Source: Siphonodentalium dalli
Lineage: Eukaryota > Mollusca > Scaphopoda > Gadilida > Siphonodentaliidae
DNA length: 64,000 bases
Assembly: GCA_032622095.1 (NCBI GenBank)
Contig: CP136066.1
Span: 182,998,716-183,062,715, forward strand
Direction: 5' to 3'
Shown piece after piece: positions 1 to 13,900 of the stretch. Below the pieces are notes generated by a model. That model was given only the letters and a program-made list of their open reading frames with translations, ran no database searches and was not told the origin of the DNA. Each line of letters begins with the position of its first letter. Within the stretch, counting starts at the first letter, position 1. The position numbers and the translations under genes were made by a program.

Positions 1-343
1 TATATGCGAGTCGACCATAGGTCGCCTCGCATATATAAGAGAATGCATTGGCTTAACACATTAAAAATTATAAAATTGTTAAAGAATGTAAGAAAAAATG
101 GGGAAAAAAGTTGTTTTTTAGGCCAATGCATTCTCTTATATATGAGAGGCGACCTATGGTCGACTCGCATATATAAGAGAATGCATTGGCACAGGGCACA
201 ACTGTAACTATCACAATGTGGTCAAGGGGCCGGTTCCAATGATATCCATATTTGTATGGTTCTATTGAGACAGACCGAAGATATTTTAGGCTGTTGAAGC
301 TTTATTTGGCCGGTTTTGGCCGGTTTGTTGGGTAAAGGGTTAA
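1..343 (-). mobile_element. piggyBac-like MITE, subfamily A, copy 1 (cut by window edge)
   Basis: The right end reads TGTTGGGTAAAGGGTTAA with the TTAA at 340-343. It holds two 68-bp palindromic cores in inverted order and the shared A-subfamily segment with GGCCGGTTTTGGCCGG. The left terminus is outside the window. Confidence 0.88.
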
Positions 344-1801
344 GAGAATTGTCAACAAACGTCTCTAATCATGTAGTAAGTTCAAATACTTTAGTCTTAT
401 TTCAATGCTGTTCACCTTTTCCAATGTATACAGTCAATTTTTTTATTAAACTTTGGAATCTTATTGGACCAATTGGACTTTTGTCGGTAATTCGACGTTT
501 ACATCAGAATGATGTTGACATGCGAAATATCTTGCATTGTTGGCGTTATTAATAATGAAAATAAGAACAAAGTCAATCGGCATAATTACTATACCATAGC
601 TAACCATGTTACTCGTTGAGTTTCCGCACAATGAGTCGACTTGATCAATTAACCCATTGCTTTCACCAATTACACGATCGATCGTCCAGAATTGTGTTTA
701 CCGTGGCAATCTCTCACATATCATGCGCGTAGTACGTTTTATTGATATGATCTCAATTCATGTTTATCTACTTACATTAATTCCATGCGTATTAAGACAG
801 TTCCCCGATTGCGTTTTTCATTTTGGGAATTTAGTGCTACGCATAATTCCGCTAACATCATGTGGGCCGATGAAGCGACAAGACATCAGGGCGATGAATC
901 CTCGAAAATCGACCGCTACGCTGGTAGACCTTGGTAGACTCATTGTTGGAATATGCAGCGGGCGACATGGCTAACTTGGCATAGCAATTATGACAATCAA
1001 TTGTCACCAAACTCCACCATAATAAATTGTCACACCTACTATGCCATCGCTGCTGTGGTGCGTGTGTCCACAGCCTATGTTTTCATGTATACTTGTTGAT
1101 GATAATTGTTTTGCAGACTTTCTTGTTATTCCACATGACCACATCGAATGCGTTTAGTCCCGTTAATTATTGTTGGCGTTTAATTTGAGAGAGAGAAAGA
1201 TTCTTTATTGCCTCCTTGAAGGAGAGATATCTGTACAATTATATACATACATGGAGATATAAATACAACTGAAGTGTGTGCATAATTAATATAGTAATTA
1301 CATAAAACATGCATGGGTATTATCAGACTCACTGTGCTACGGGTGAGTTGCATCTTATCTGCGGGACCTTTATCGGTGTGCGAAAAGCAAAATTAATTAT
1401 AACAGCAATAAAAGTAAACGAAATGGGAAGAAAAAAAATAAATATTTTATGTGCCACTTTTAACACACAAAAAAAAGTAAAAACAAAAACAAAAATCCGC
1501 AACCGAATGTTTGCGCCAATACAGACAAATAGTAGAACATATCTACACTGCCCCGATGCTCGACAACATTACTATATATCGTTATATGATATATAGTGCA
1601 TACATTGATCATCAACGAATATTTTGTTTTTGTTCTCTCTTCTGCATTTAATCTACGTCACATGCGTGTGGGCTGTAATTTTCCGAATTAATCTGAGAAC
1701 AAATATTTTGCTTCAGTGGTGTACTGGCCATATGCCGGAACTATAGTATATACAAGCAATTAGATGCCAAGTTCACAACAGCTATCACATATCCGTATGG
1801 T
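344..1801. other. No recognised gene
   Basis: Expected to contain or precede the next exon of gene 1 (minus strand), but I found none. A T-rich retroposon-like tail in reverse (GAGAGAGAAAGATTCTTTAT) lies at about 1189-1208. Confidence 0.5.
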
Positions 1802-1807
1802 ACTTAC

Positions 1808-1975
1808 CTGAAGAGGAACCACTGAAATCTCGAATACTTCCGGCGGTCTGTGTGGAAACCTGTCCCCCGCTATCGAGATTTGTTTTGTGTTGTAATCTCG
1901 GACGGCCAACGCAACAGCGCCCCATGTGTCTTCCCTGTACGTCGGCGTACGTGCTTCGATACTAATCACACAATC
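1808..1975 (-). CDS. Gene 1 exon 5, V-A-L and V-P-L-Q motifs
   Basis: 168 bases, 56 codons, phase 0 at both ends. The acceptor is CTAACACTTCAG (AG at 1977-1976) and the donor is a perfect CAG before GTAAGT (1807-1802). It reads D-C-V-I-S-I-E-A, then D-T-W-G-A-V-A-L-A-V-R-D-Y, and ends S-V-V-P-L-Q. This fits the end of the module, where a cysteine strand is followed by an A-V-A-hydrophobic strand and V-P-L-Q-F-L-V. An upstream acceptor at 2001 would keep the frame open but does not match the phase of exon 4. Confidence 0.75.
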
Positions 1976-4900
1976 CTGAAGTGTTAGCAAGTTCAATTCA
2001 CTTTCAAGAACAAACACATAATTTTGTTCTTAAATTATATGCTGTATACAGGTTATCTGTATTTCAGTTATAATCTTGTTCATTTAAAAGGAATGTCACG
2101 GTCGTTTTTGAAAATTGAAGTCCGATTCATTGATGTAACCGATGGATCATTATAATTTATCACCGGACACCATTCACATTCGAAGTCACGAATATAGCCA
2201 GGTTATTATATTCTCGCATATATAGGTCGAGACTTTAGGCATATATAACGATGGTATATATCTTCCTATAACAATTGTTATATGGTTTCCTGGTTATAAA
2301 CTAATAAACACGAATGGAAGACCCCTGCCGGAAACGCCTCTATCAATTAATATTGAATTTATTTAGAATTTGATGGTGTAATACATACGATCAATTTGGG
2401 ACACTTTACGGCCCGGGGAAGCGTTCGGATCAGATCAATTTGACATCGCCTGAACGTTTCGTGGCATAGAATCATATAGTGTTAGGAAATTTGTTTCACA
2501 TTAAAGAACGAACAAATATCCCAGTTGATTTCGCTTGATACACAAATAAGAACATCTCGATATAAAAGTAATATTAATTGATAGCAGCGTTTCCGGCAGT
2601 TGTCCTCGACTCATATATATTAATACCCCAGAAACTATATAAAACGTATTAAAGAATTCCGTCTTTAATATTTCCCAGCAGACGAATGACACAGTTAAAA
2701 AATAAAATGTTAAAACGACTGTCCCTTAAGCAGGGGCGACAGAAGCGACAAAAAAGTGGGGGGGGGGCACCATTTTAAAAAAATACTACACGAATGAATT
2801 GAAAACTGTTCCAATATGCGCCAGCGCAAAGATTGTTTAGTATGATGTTATTCGTGGCTACAGCATGTACCATTATGGAGGTAGAAAATAAGAAATAGTT
2901 TAAATGATGCTACTCTGCTACTCACTTATGTTTGCAGCCAATGTGTGAAAGATGACCTATGACGTTGATACAACTTCTAAAACCTGAGTTCTTTGTCATA
3001 AATATTATGATGATATTTAGTATTGGAAGATTATGTACCCATAATTGGGAAAAAGTGGGGGGCACGTGCCCCTTGTGCCCCCCCCCCCCCCAGCTCCGCC
3101 GCCCCTGCCATTAAGCCGTTGCATGCGGACCACCACTGACGATTAACAACCACAATCCAATGTTTAACAAAGGTTCGAGTGTGAACATTTTTCCGCCCTC
3201 AGACATATATTAGACATATTCTGGTGACAAAATGCTCTCGATCTTTCCAACAATGGGACTTATAGCTAAATAAAATACATCAACTCCAGCTATATATATC
3301 TCTAGTTGCAAGAAACCTGGTTGAACTATTCACGTTTAATCTACATGTTCAACATATTTACGGTGTGAACCTTTCTATAGATTTGCAAAAGTCTTATTGC
3401 AGTAGGTGTTATCTCCATATAGTATATATGCTCACCTTAGAGACATGGACGATATGAAGTTGGTTCATGGATATCGGAGGCGCGGACGAGAATCTCGCGA
3501 GAGCACACCTAACGCTATCTCCGTCCGGGTCAGTGAATGGTAACTTTATGATATGTTTCTTGTCCAATGCCAACCTAAAGAAGGTGGAAAAATAATAGCA
3601 CTGGGTGATCCGTTACTCGCCAGACACCCCATGTGCCATCTATATTATATAAGACAACAATTTGCTAGTACTCGGGAGTTAAATAATTACTGAAAACGTT
3701 CGGTGGTTCCATTGGCGATGTGCACTGTTCATCAATTTGACATAAGCTGGTCAGAAAGGACAAGTCTGCCAATGGTTTCTTGTTCAATGGAGTGATTTAA
3801 CCCTTTACCCAACAAACCGGCCAAAAACCGGCCACATAAAGCTTCAACAGCCTAAAATATCTTGGGTCTGTCTCAATAGAACCATACAAATATGGATATC
3901 ATTGGAACCGGCTCCTTGACCACATTGTGATAGTTACAGTTATGCCCTGTGCCAATGCATTATCTTATATATGCGAGTCGACCATAGGTCGCCTCGCATA
4001 TATAAGAGAATGCATTGGCCTACATTCTTTAACAATTTTATAATTTTTAATGTGTTAAGCCAATGCATTCTCTTATATATGCGAGGCGACCTATGGTCGA
4101 CTCGCATATATAAGAGAATGCATTGGCACAGGGCCGTTCTGTTGGGTAAAGGGTTAATCATTGTCGCGGAGTAACATTCCTGCAACAACAAAACTGGCAA
4201 GGTGTCAGACTTATAATTGATAGTGTTTCGTAGATATAGGAAATGCACAGAAGAAGCCGGATGCGGCTAACCCTTTCTTGACTAAATTGATTCTCCCAGT
4301 CCGTTATAAAAGTATACACTGGAGTGGTCTATTATTCATTTGGATAGGTGTTCTGGAAAAAATAGACGAAAAGTAGACGATATTATAATTGCAGAAGAAC
4401 TCATATTCATTGGTGTGAAATATTCAGATTATAAGTTCAACAAACATTTTCTCGGGGAACTATTCGTCCCGGGAAAGAAAATAATAGTAATTCTACAATA
4501 GGTGCATCTATTCCGGTAATGTTTAGTATATCAGAGATTCAGAGTATAGAACTTTTTCAGCCATGTCTGACTCAACTGAGTGGAACAGATGAAGTGAACT
4601 TTATTTAAAGGTATACTCACTTGTAAATGGGTTTGGCGAGAGAGATTGGACTTCGATTCGGGATGCCGGTGTCACTTCGTACCCCGGGTATCACCTTGAT
4701 TTGTAGATGCCAGTTTGGAATTGCGAAGTGCTGATAATCTACCTGTCGCCACGCTCGACCCACGAAGCTAAGGAAAAAGAAATCCAACCAAAGGATGAAT
4801 TGTAGTTATTCCCTGACGACCCTCGGATGAGTCGGATCTTATAAAAAAATATAGACTCCATAAACTGATTACTTACCGCCCGGTCGGAATTATCTCAGAG

Positions 4901-7900
4901 CTTGCTTACTGAATCCATAGCACAATTTTGAGAATCTTGAACGGACATGGCTCATTCTTCAAAATGTTGGCTGCGTAATTTGTAAGGAGATATAAGATAG
5001 GTGGATACATACACGAAATATTGATATAACGGCTTCATATGCTCTGAATTATAGTTTCCATGGTCACAACCATGCATTTACCAGCTACTATTAATTGTTC
5101 GCACAGAATTGAAACAAACGTTCTTTCTGTATACCATATCAGGAATATACTTACAAGGAACACTCCTTTCTCTTCCATGCCATGCCCATGCATAGCCGCT
5201 GTTTGTTTTGGACACAAACACCTTGTTCAAAGTTGTATTTTTATTACTTCAATGCGTCTTCCTGGGACATACAATGGAAGGCAGTTTAATTATTTATCGA
5301 CTTATTTCGATACCGGCGAAAATTAAAAAGCGAATATTATTTATTATGTGTATTTTGGAGCGCAAAACCGCCATGTGGCTTTAAACTTCTTGAATTTGAA
5401 GCTACATCTTCAAAATGTTGTTTTCATCAAAAAGATAGTTCACATATCTAGTGCAATTATTAGTTTATTTTGCGGAAAACATATAATATTAAACTAATAA
5501 ACCAGTGAGCGCACAAAGCCATATCAAAGGTAGCAGACAACTCACTGGAAGTCATATACGGTGCATGGTATCGTTGTGGTGATGTCATACACGGTTGTGT
5601 ATGTTGGGATAATCAACTCACTAGATGTCATACACATTGGTATCGCCTGGAGGGGTTATAGCGACTCTTGTCCGCTCCTGTTCCCATTGGTTTTCGATGC
5701 TAACAGCGTTCACAGTCTCCGTCTTATCGCGCTCGACTTCCGTAGTTATGTCGTAGACTATAGGGGCACCACCGTTGACCGTCTTCTCAATTTTCCACTC
5801 GCCAAATCGTTTGTTGTCACCGTGAGCGAGCATCTCTGCCTGTCGTCTGGTTTTTGTGTCTATCCCAACATCAGACTGGCTGCATGTTGGGCCACACGGG
5901 CCTTCTCCCAATAGAAACCCTTCCAACAGATCGACAACTACCTGGTGAACGAAGTTAGTTCTAATCAGATGCTAATACGTGTGTCAAAAACAAAAAGGAT
6001 CACAGTCTTTCTTTTACTTGCGACCATTTACAACTGGTGCTACACCCGCGAGCAGACAACTTGAAGAGTGCCCCGAATACCAACCACTGTGAGTATAGCC
6101 TTGCGTTTAGTCGCCTTATATATATACATATCAGGGCATGTTGTAATACATGTAGTCGAACGTTGTTCTCGCGTTTTTTTTTATTTGCTATCATAAAAAT
6201 TAACCGTAAATCGTAGATTGCCCGGTGCTGAATAATTAATTGGTACAGTTAATTGCTCTCAATTCTAAACATTTCAGAGTCGCTATTGGTTGGGTTTGAT
6301 ATATATTCGCCATCATATGTCATTTCTGGTAACAATCAGAAACAAACAAGTTCGAGACTGGAACATTTGTTCAGCCCAAATATTCCGAAGGCAATATTCA
6401 GAAGCGCCCAGTGTGCGTTGATTCTGCTTTGAATGGATATTAAATTGTTGGAAAGTCGAAGTTGAGATACCAAATGGGGATCATATAGCCACGTCCTTGC
6501 ATGGTGAAAGGTAAACAAACATTAAAGACATATTATGTACTTGTTCGGGTGAATGAAACTGATAAGTTAGTATACATGTGCCATGTCAACTGGAGGAATA
6601 TAGCATTCTACTAACATCACCGAACATCTCAAGCAAATCGACCATACCACTCCATAGAAAACATTGTCTGAACTACACTAAATTGTAAATATTTACTACT
6701 CGAATCGGGACGCTTCTATCGGCGATAAACTAACGAAAACGATTTCGTCATCGGCAGTCACTGCATTTAATTATTATATAAGAAATGACGGTGTTTTATC
6801 AATTTAGACATAATATTTGTACAAATAACTACTTTGAACAAGAATATTCTCCATCTATATTTTATCACCCTACCGCCGTGTTTCACATCACTTTAAGTAC
6901 ACAAACTGATCTAAATCTTTTACAGAGAATGACCGATGATCGTGATAGACAATTTAACGTTTTTTTTCTGCTGGCCATGGATCAGGTTATATTATAGTTA
7001 TTTAATTGGAAACTGAGTTTGTTTTATTTTTGTCATACATTTCTCGAAATTGGATATCATATATATAGCATGGGTTTTTTTAAAGTTCCTGGCCTTTAAA
7101 TTATCATAAAATGAAACTTCTCAACTATATTTAACCAATTTACACAATAATTCTTCCATTTCAGAATAGGCTAACACACATAAGCGATCTTGACGTCACT
7201 CCATTATCCGGATCGGAAATTTCGTTAGAAGCATTTGGAATTGAGGGAAGTTGGTTAGATGTATCAGTGTCAAGGTATGAAGATTTCAGCCCAGTTGAGA
7301 CATCAACACCCAATACATAAGTGGACACGACGCCAAAAGTGACACGATTCAAATGGCCTAATGCACCATGACGCTGCCATGGTTTCTAAATATTCTCTGA
7401 AGAAGTATACACAGAAGCATACTGGTCCGTTCCTCGGCCGTAACCAAAACATGTGAACAGACAGTTTTTGCCACAAACTGGGACACTTACTATTTTGGAA
7501 AATTAATTCGTCAGTTATGTGTGCATAATTACTATCGGTCTTGAGATCATTTTAAAAGAAATGCGTAACGTTTTCCTCTGTATAGTGGTGGTCATATTAA
7601 TTAGACAGTCATTGTCACTGTCGGATAACCGTTTAGGTTCGTACATTTCAAGATGGCGGCGCCCAGTAAACAAGATAAACGGTAAGTGTATATATTGTCT
7701 CCAAGCCTCAATTAACCACATCTTTCGGTGATTCACCTTTAAACAGTTATGTAGGAATGTGTATGCTCAACACATACGTAACATGCCTTTCGCATGAGAT
7801 GCATGTGAATTGTTGTATTTGGCGTGTCAAGTCGTCATCATTTTTCGAAATTTTATCGAGGCGGCGAAATGTTCGCTTTTTCGTAATATTTTGGCCCTGG

Positions 7901-10900
7901 GCTCATGGATCCGCAATTTTTTTTTATTGTTGTGGGTAGATTAGGTTACCACACATCTTCGGAATGCAAAACCGGCGATATTTTTATTGTTTAACTCCTA
8001 AAAACTACCTTTGAAAATTTCAAAATGTTCAGGTTCAGATTCGCAATATTCCCTGATGATTTTGTTCAGGTTCAGACACAATTTTCGTTCGGGTTCGGAC
8101 AATTTTCGTTCAGGTTCAGACAATTTTCGTTCAGGTTCGGACGCATCAAAACCGCACCTAGAAGTGACATGCCGAGGTGCAGTCGCGTTCTTATTGTGCG
8201 TGTTATTTACGAACATGCATTGTTATATCTAAATATGTTAGCTGAAATTTCCAAATATAGGTTGTAAATTCTCCGAATTAATGGGACAAAAGCCACAGTT
8301 AAATATTCTCGAGCAATGTCGGCTATACACCAGCTAGTGGGGAATGAAATTACATTGCCATATTACATATAATGAGCAACAGTGGTAATATTAGTTATCT
8401 TCTGCAATATCGGGGGTAGATGGATAATTAATACCTGGTTCTCGATTTTGAACCCCGAGGCGGAGCCAAGGGGTTTCAAAAAGAGACATCCGGGTATTAA
8501 ACCTCCATGTATCCCACGATGTTGGCGGATATAACGATTTTGTCCCCACATCAATAGCTACCATGTGGTGTGCTTTTCATAGGTTATCAGATAAATTCAC
8601 ACCAATCAGCACCAATAAGAATAATTCAGTAGCAGACCTAGTTCAAGGGTAATTCATAACCCCGATGTTTCACGTGCTCAAGAGTTACGGGGGACATGGT
8701 GCATGATTTAAACGTGACGTTGTTGTTATAAAAAGCCTCAATCATTGAATGCTTGAAATGGATACCGTACTCAAATGTTTTTGTTTGTGTCTATAGTCGT
8801 TGAGTCGTAGAAAAAAGTAACCAACTTTCCGTTATTTTAAAGTTTGTTGAGTATGAAGTAATGTTATGGATGGCAGATTAGCCGGAATGCAAAAATACCC
8901 ATTGTCATTGTCGAGTAATTTCTGTACAGTTTTCAAGCAAATATATCAAATAAATTTTATGTTATATACCCATTTAAGTTATTTTCACTAGCCATTAAGT
9001 GGCTTGGGTATATGCCCCGTATCAACATATGTTTTACACGATCGTATGTGCCACGCGTTACCCATCCACTATCCGTCAATTAATTTGATTACGTCTTGTA
9101 CACGGAAATTTGTAATTCAATTTTTGGCTCCATTCATAAATTAAATTGATATCAAATTATGAACTTTGATTTTAAGATAACCTGTTGATTTGAACGTTTA
9201 CAGAATACATCTTCAATAACTTCCCGGTAATACCAACGATCTAATATCCAAAACATTACGAAAAATCGAACATTTCGCCGCCTCGATAAAATTTCGAAAA
9301 ATTATGACGACTTGACACGCCAAATACAACAATTCACATGCCTCTCGTGCGAAAGGCATGTTACGTAGGTGTTGGGCATACACATTCCTACATAACTGTT
9401 TAAAGTGTATCACCGAAAGATGTCGTTAATTGATGCTTGGAGACCACAATACACTTACCGTTTATCTTGTTTACTGGGCGCCGCCATCTTGAGATGTACG
9501 AACCTAAACGGGTATCCGACAGTGATTGTGTCACCACTGTAATTGATAAACTGTTACGAAAACACCTCCCACTCCGATATCCACACCATTATGTATTAAT
9601 AGTTCGAGTGAAATTGTAAACAAAATTACCCTGAGTTCGATTTGCACACGTAAAGTCTTGTAGATGTCAATTTCCTTACTATCAGATAAGGAGTAGTCAA
9701 CATCCAGATCAGACGTAGTCAAATATGCACACACAGTTGTCAGAAACAATATAATAAAGTGATGAAATTCGATTTTACTTTTACTTATATCGACAAATGA
9801 TGATGTGCACAAACAATTCAGAAAATGGTATTCGTTGTAAATAGATGGTATTAGCTGTGAATTTCTTCGACATTAACGAAAATGCGAGTGTCATGACATG
9901 AAAAATGATGAAAAAAACAGGTATGTTGTCAGTTTGTGCGACACATTTCATGCACTTCCAGATATCGTCCAACCACACGCTATTACACACATAGTACGTT
10001 AATATCTAACTAACGGGCATAAATTAAGAAAATAAAATCAAACATTCAATGGCGTGGCACTTGAAAAGTGACGTCGTCAGCTACAGCAATCTTTATGTAG
10101 CACGCAGAGCAGCAGTTTCGGTACGCAGATTAGAGTTGTATGTGCAGATCAGGCCATTTGATTATGCGATGTGAAGTTGCACGCATGGATTCTAGCGACA
10201 CGCACCTCGGCACCTGCACGCGCCCCGCATTTTCGTCAGTGCGAAATATTAAAGGTACGGTTGGCCTTGGCGGTGGGTATCCTGTGAAAATATTTCCAGC
10301 CGTCAAAAACCGCCACAAACAGAAAGAACAACAAAATGTAGACAGACTTTGTCCATATACAAATAAGAAATATCGCATAAACAGTATGTTATTGTCATAT
10401 GTTTGACCATTGTTATGTAAACAACGGCATAAAAAGTAACTTTTCTGGTGTTTGCTTATATTATGATGGTAAACATAAAGAGCGTTCTTTGTTGGTGAAT
10501 TCCTGATATGGAACGAATAAAGAGCGTTTATGCCATTTGTGTGTGATTTAGCCAGCAGCATTTCGCTGTCTTCTGTAACACAATCAGGCTCTTGCTTAGG
10601 TAAAATATAGTAAATCTTTATGATAACATGCTGTTTACGTGATGGTCATGGTATATATGAATGAAACTATGCGTTTTAATGTTTTTCTGTTTGCGGTGAT
10701 TGGAATAAATATGAATATTTTCGACAACTAAAGAGCGTCAATGGTCAGTAATTTGTTAATTTGGTGGAAATAATGAGCGCTTGTCCCGGTTATGCTGATA
10801 ATTCTCGTTAACTTAATTCAATGACTTTTTTCAGAGGCTATTATATAGAAAGTCTGTATAATTCGTATCATGCATATTGCCATAGTATTCGGTCACAGTA

Positions 10901-13900
10901 TTCCGAAGGTGTCGTCCCTTTATTCCGAAGGTTCGATGCCCCGAAAGTCCTATATTACGAAGGCCCAATACTCCGAAGATCCTATATTACAAAGGTCCAA
11001 TACTACGAAGGTACCGTATTACGAAAGTACAATACTCCGAAGGTCCTATATTACGAAGGTCCAATACTACGAAGGTACCATATTACGAAAGTACAATACT
11101 CCGAAGATCCTATATTCCGAAAACCCAATACTACGAAGGTCCTATACTCCGAAGATCCGATATTCCGAAGGCCCAATAGTCCGAAGTTTCCATACTACAA
11201 CGGTCCGATATTCCAAGGTCCGATGTTCCGAAGGTCAGATTATTATAAGGGCTGTAAATTTGATGGGCGTATGCAAATTTAATTATTTTAAAGCCTCTAC
11301 CATTATATGCAAACAAGTGACGTCGCGACAGGGGAATGAAGGAGTCCCATGCAGTCCCAGCTCTAGCCATAGGCTCCTTTCCATGGGGTAAAATACTAGA
11401 ATGCTATAATAAACATATATCCACACGAAAGACAAGGCTCACATGACCCGTATATCTGAAATTTATGACTGTAAAATGGGTTGAGGTTTTGTGTCAAGAC
11501 TATATGTATTTGAACAAATACTTAGCAAATTTCCACGGATTTAAAACTGGATCGTTCGTGGCAGTGCGCGTTTTCTGTTAGAATTTATATTCTTGGAGCC
11601 ATCACCGTGACATCAGATAGATTAGTGAACAACATAGTACTGCAGTCTTTCCTGTAACATTACCAGTATATTTCCCTTGGGATCAGATAAGCAAACGGGG
11701 GTCGCTCATAAATTTGAGAATTTCGTATCCGATGAAGTGATTAATTAGAATTATACAAACGCTGGGAAAGATGATGTACTATTTGGAAAATGCTACATCA
11801 ATGGTGGTGGTGCGAATTAAATCTACTAGACTTGAACATTCGGTCTAGCTAAAGGTGCGCAGTGTCACGTGAATTCGAAGTTATAGACACTCCGAACGAA
11901 GACCCTTTCTTGCCACGTCCCTGGCAGTCTTCTGCACACGTGCGCGCAATATGCAGGTGTGGCAGTTTCATTTTCGAAGACATCGAAAGGACCTCATTTT
12001 GACTAGTCTAAGAAACGAACATGAAATCAAACTTTCCTTTATAAGTGCTTGCTACATGGAACTTCTCTTTATGACGTTATGATTGCCTTGATCTGCCGAA
12101 CCTTATATGAATAATTTCATTATCCAAAGTTCTCATTTTCGAGAACTCACCTTCACATTTGACTGTAATAAGTTACACCAGGGACGTGGCTAGAGGGTCT
12201 CCGTTGGGGGTGTCCACCTTGGGAAATTCCAACTGCACCTCCCCCCTTTCAATCAGAATCACACCAAATACAAGTTTTGCATAATTCCATTTGCACCCAC
12301 CCCTTGCACCTCAGTGCTCAGGCCCAATTCCTGTATATTCATAAACCATGGTTCTATATTCCCGGTATAAGAACATTCAGATGTTTTAACCTGAAAAATT
12401 ACATAAATCCTAGTGGTCTAACTCCAGACAAATGCACACGGCTACGACCAAGAGACCAGGACACACCGGGCACGATTGTTGTTCGGCCCGGTTTGAGAAA
12501 ATTTTGAAAACTATACAAGAAAATCGCAAATCCTAGCATCTCGACTGGCCTCAACTGAAGCTTTCCTATAGTGTTGGAAATTTCAGACCTCATATTCCCC
12601 CTCAGGTTGGACCATTTCAGTCCACAAGTTTGATCAAATGCAGTAAAATATTGTTTTGTTAAACTAATTAGCAGTTTTGCATTGGCCACGGGGGAAAATT
12701 TGAACAAGAAAATCGCAAAATCATAGCATCTAGACTAGCCTCAAGCCTTCCTAGAGTTGGAAAATTCAAACCTGACACACCCACTTAGGTTGGAAAATTT
12801 CCAACTAATGAAAATTCAAATGACAATGTTGACCAAATGAATGACAATAATGTTTTCTTAAACTATCTAGCAGTTTTTGACTGGCCACGGGGGAGTAACA
12901 AGGACACAAGCTTTCCAAGTGTTGGAAATTTCCAACTTGTCAGCCCCCCCTAAGGTTGGTAAATTTCCAACTGATGACCATTTCAGTCCAAATTTTTGAC
13001 AAAAAATAGGAAAATATGCAAATATTGGTCCAAAGGCAATCAAAGGCACGGGCGGCGTTCGTTGCAGACATATTTGTTTTTGTTCAAATCGCCATCAACA
13101 GAAGGAATATTAATATATATATATAGTTTTGTTCATATGCCAAACATAATCAGCGCGTAAATAGTATATTGTCGTCAAGACGTACGATGGTGTACATAAA
13201 CAAGAGCCTGCTCGTGTTACAGAAGTTTTGCTTCTGTTTACACAACACAGCGCAATTATATTGGTTAATCACACGCAAATGATATAAACGCTCTTTATTA
13301 TTTCCATATCAGGAAAACAGTAACAAATAACGCTCTTTATGTTTACCATATCCGGATATAAACAAAAGCCAGGTAACGTAACGTTTTTTGCTTTTGTTTA
13401 CATAACAAAGGAAAAACATTTGACAATAACATACTGTCTATATTTTACTATTATTTCTGTTTACGGCGGTTTTTGACGGAGGTGAATATGTTAACAGCAT
13501 ATCCACCGCCAACGCCGCCCGTATCTTTAATTCCCCCCAATGAATTATTTGAAAATCAAACTACAAGAACATTTTCAACCTATTGTTGGTGTGAAATTTC
13601 GAAATAATGTTTTGGCAGGTATGAAATTTCCAACTGTTGAAAATTTTGACCAAAGTTGGGGTGAGACACCCCCCCCCCCCCCCCCCCCCCCCCTTGTCGC
13701 CACGTCTCTGGTTACACCGAGAACTCACCTTCACATTTTACTGTATTTCGTTGTATCGAGCACCCATCTTCACATTTTACTGTATTAAGTTACATTGATA
13801 ATTCACCTTCATATTTTACTCTATTAAGTTACATCGATAATTCGACTTCACATTTTACTATATTTCGTTAGATTGAGCACTCACCTTCCCGTTTTTATCT

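Larger units (their letters stand above)
5942..7560. other. Intron 1 of gene 1, left part
   Basis: AT-rich. Apart from the weak plus-strand exon candidates at 6926 and 7165, no gene or clear repeat is seen. Confidence 0.5.
12140..13885 (-). repeat. 39-bp tandem array next to the exon-1 donor, split by a transposon
   Basis: One unit at 12140-12178 and about four to five at 13711-13885 (for example CGAGAACTCACCTTCACATT) continue right up to the exon-1 splice donor. On the minus strand, intact units contain AAGGTGAGT, the same donor as exon 1. Everything between 12179 and 13710 is the inserted element. Confidence 0.75.

Noticed and set aside
2001-2017. Upstream extension of gene 1 exon 5 to the acceptor at 2001
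   Set aside because: The phase would not match exon 4 (which ends in phase 0), while the CTTCAG acceptor at 1976 does.
3971-4174. Repeated open frames containing M-R-V-D-H-R-S-P-R-I-Y-K-R-M-H-W
   Set aside because: They lie entirely within the palindromic MITE cores and appear on both strands because the core is self-complementary. They are not genes.
5561-5914. 117-codon plus-strand frame
   Set aside because: It is the shadow of gene 1 exon 2 on the minus strand, which has the better splice signals and composition.
10821-11391. Two overlapping frames of 153 and 173 codons
   Set aside because: Both are translations of the 15-bp minisatellite in different frames. The repetitive peptide and lack of splice or start context argue against coding.
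13668-13693. Long C run, and similar runs at 3078, 22530 and 45948, as G-quadruplex regulators
   Set aside because: Most lie at the ends of repeats and look like slippage tracts. A simple homopolymer gives no further support.
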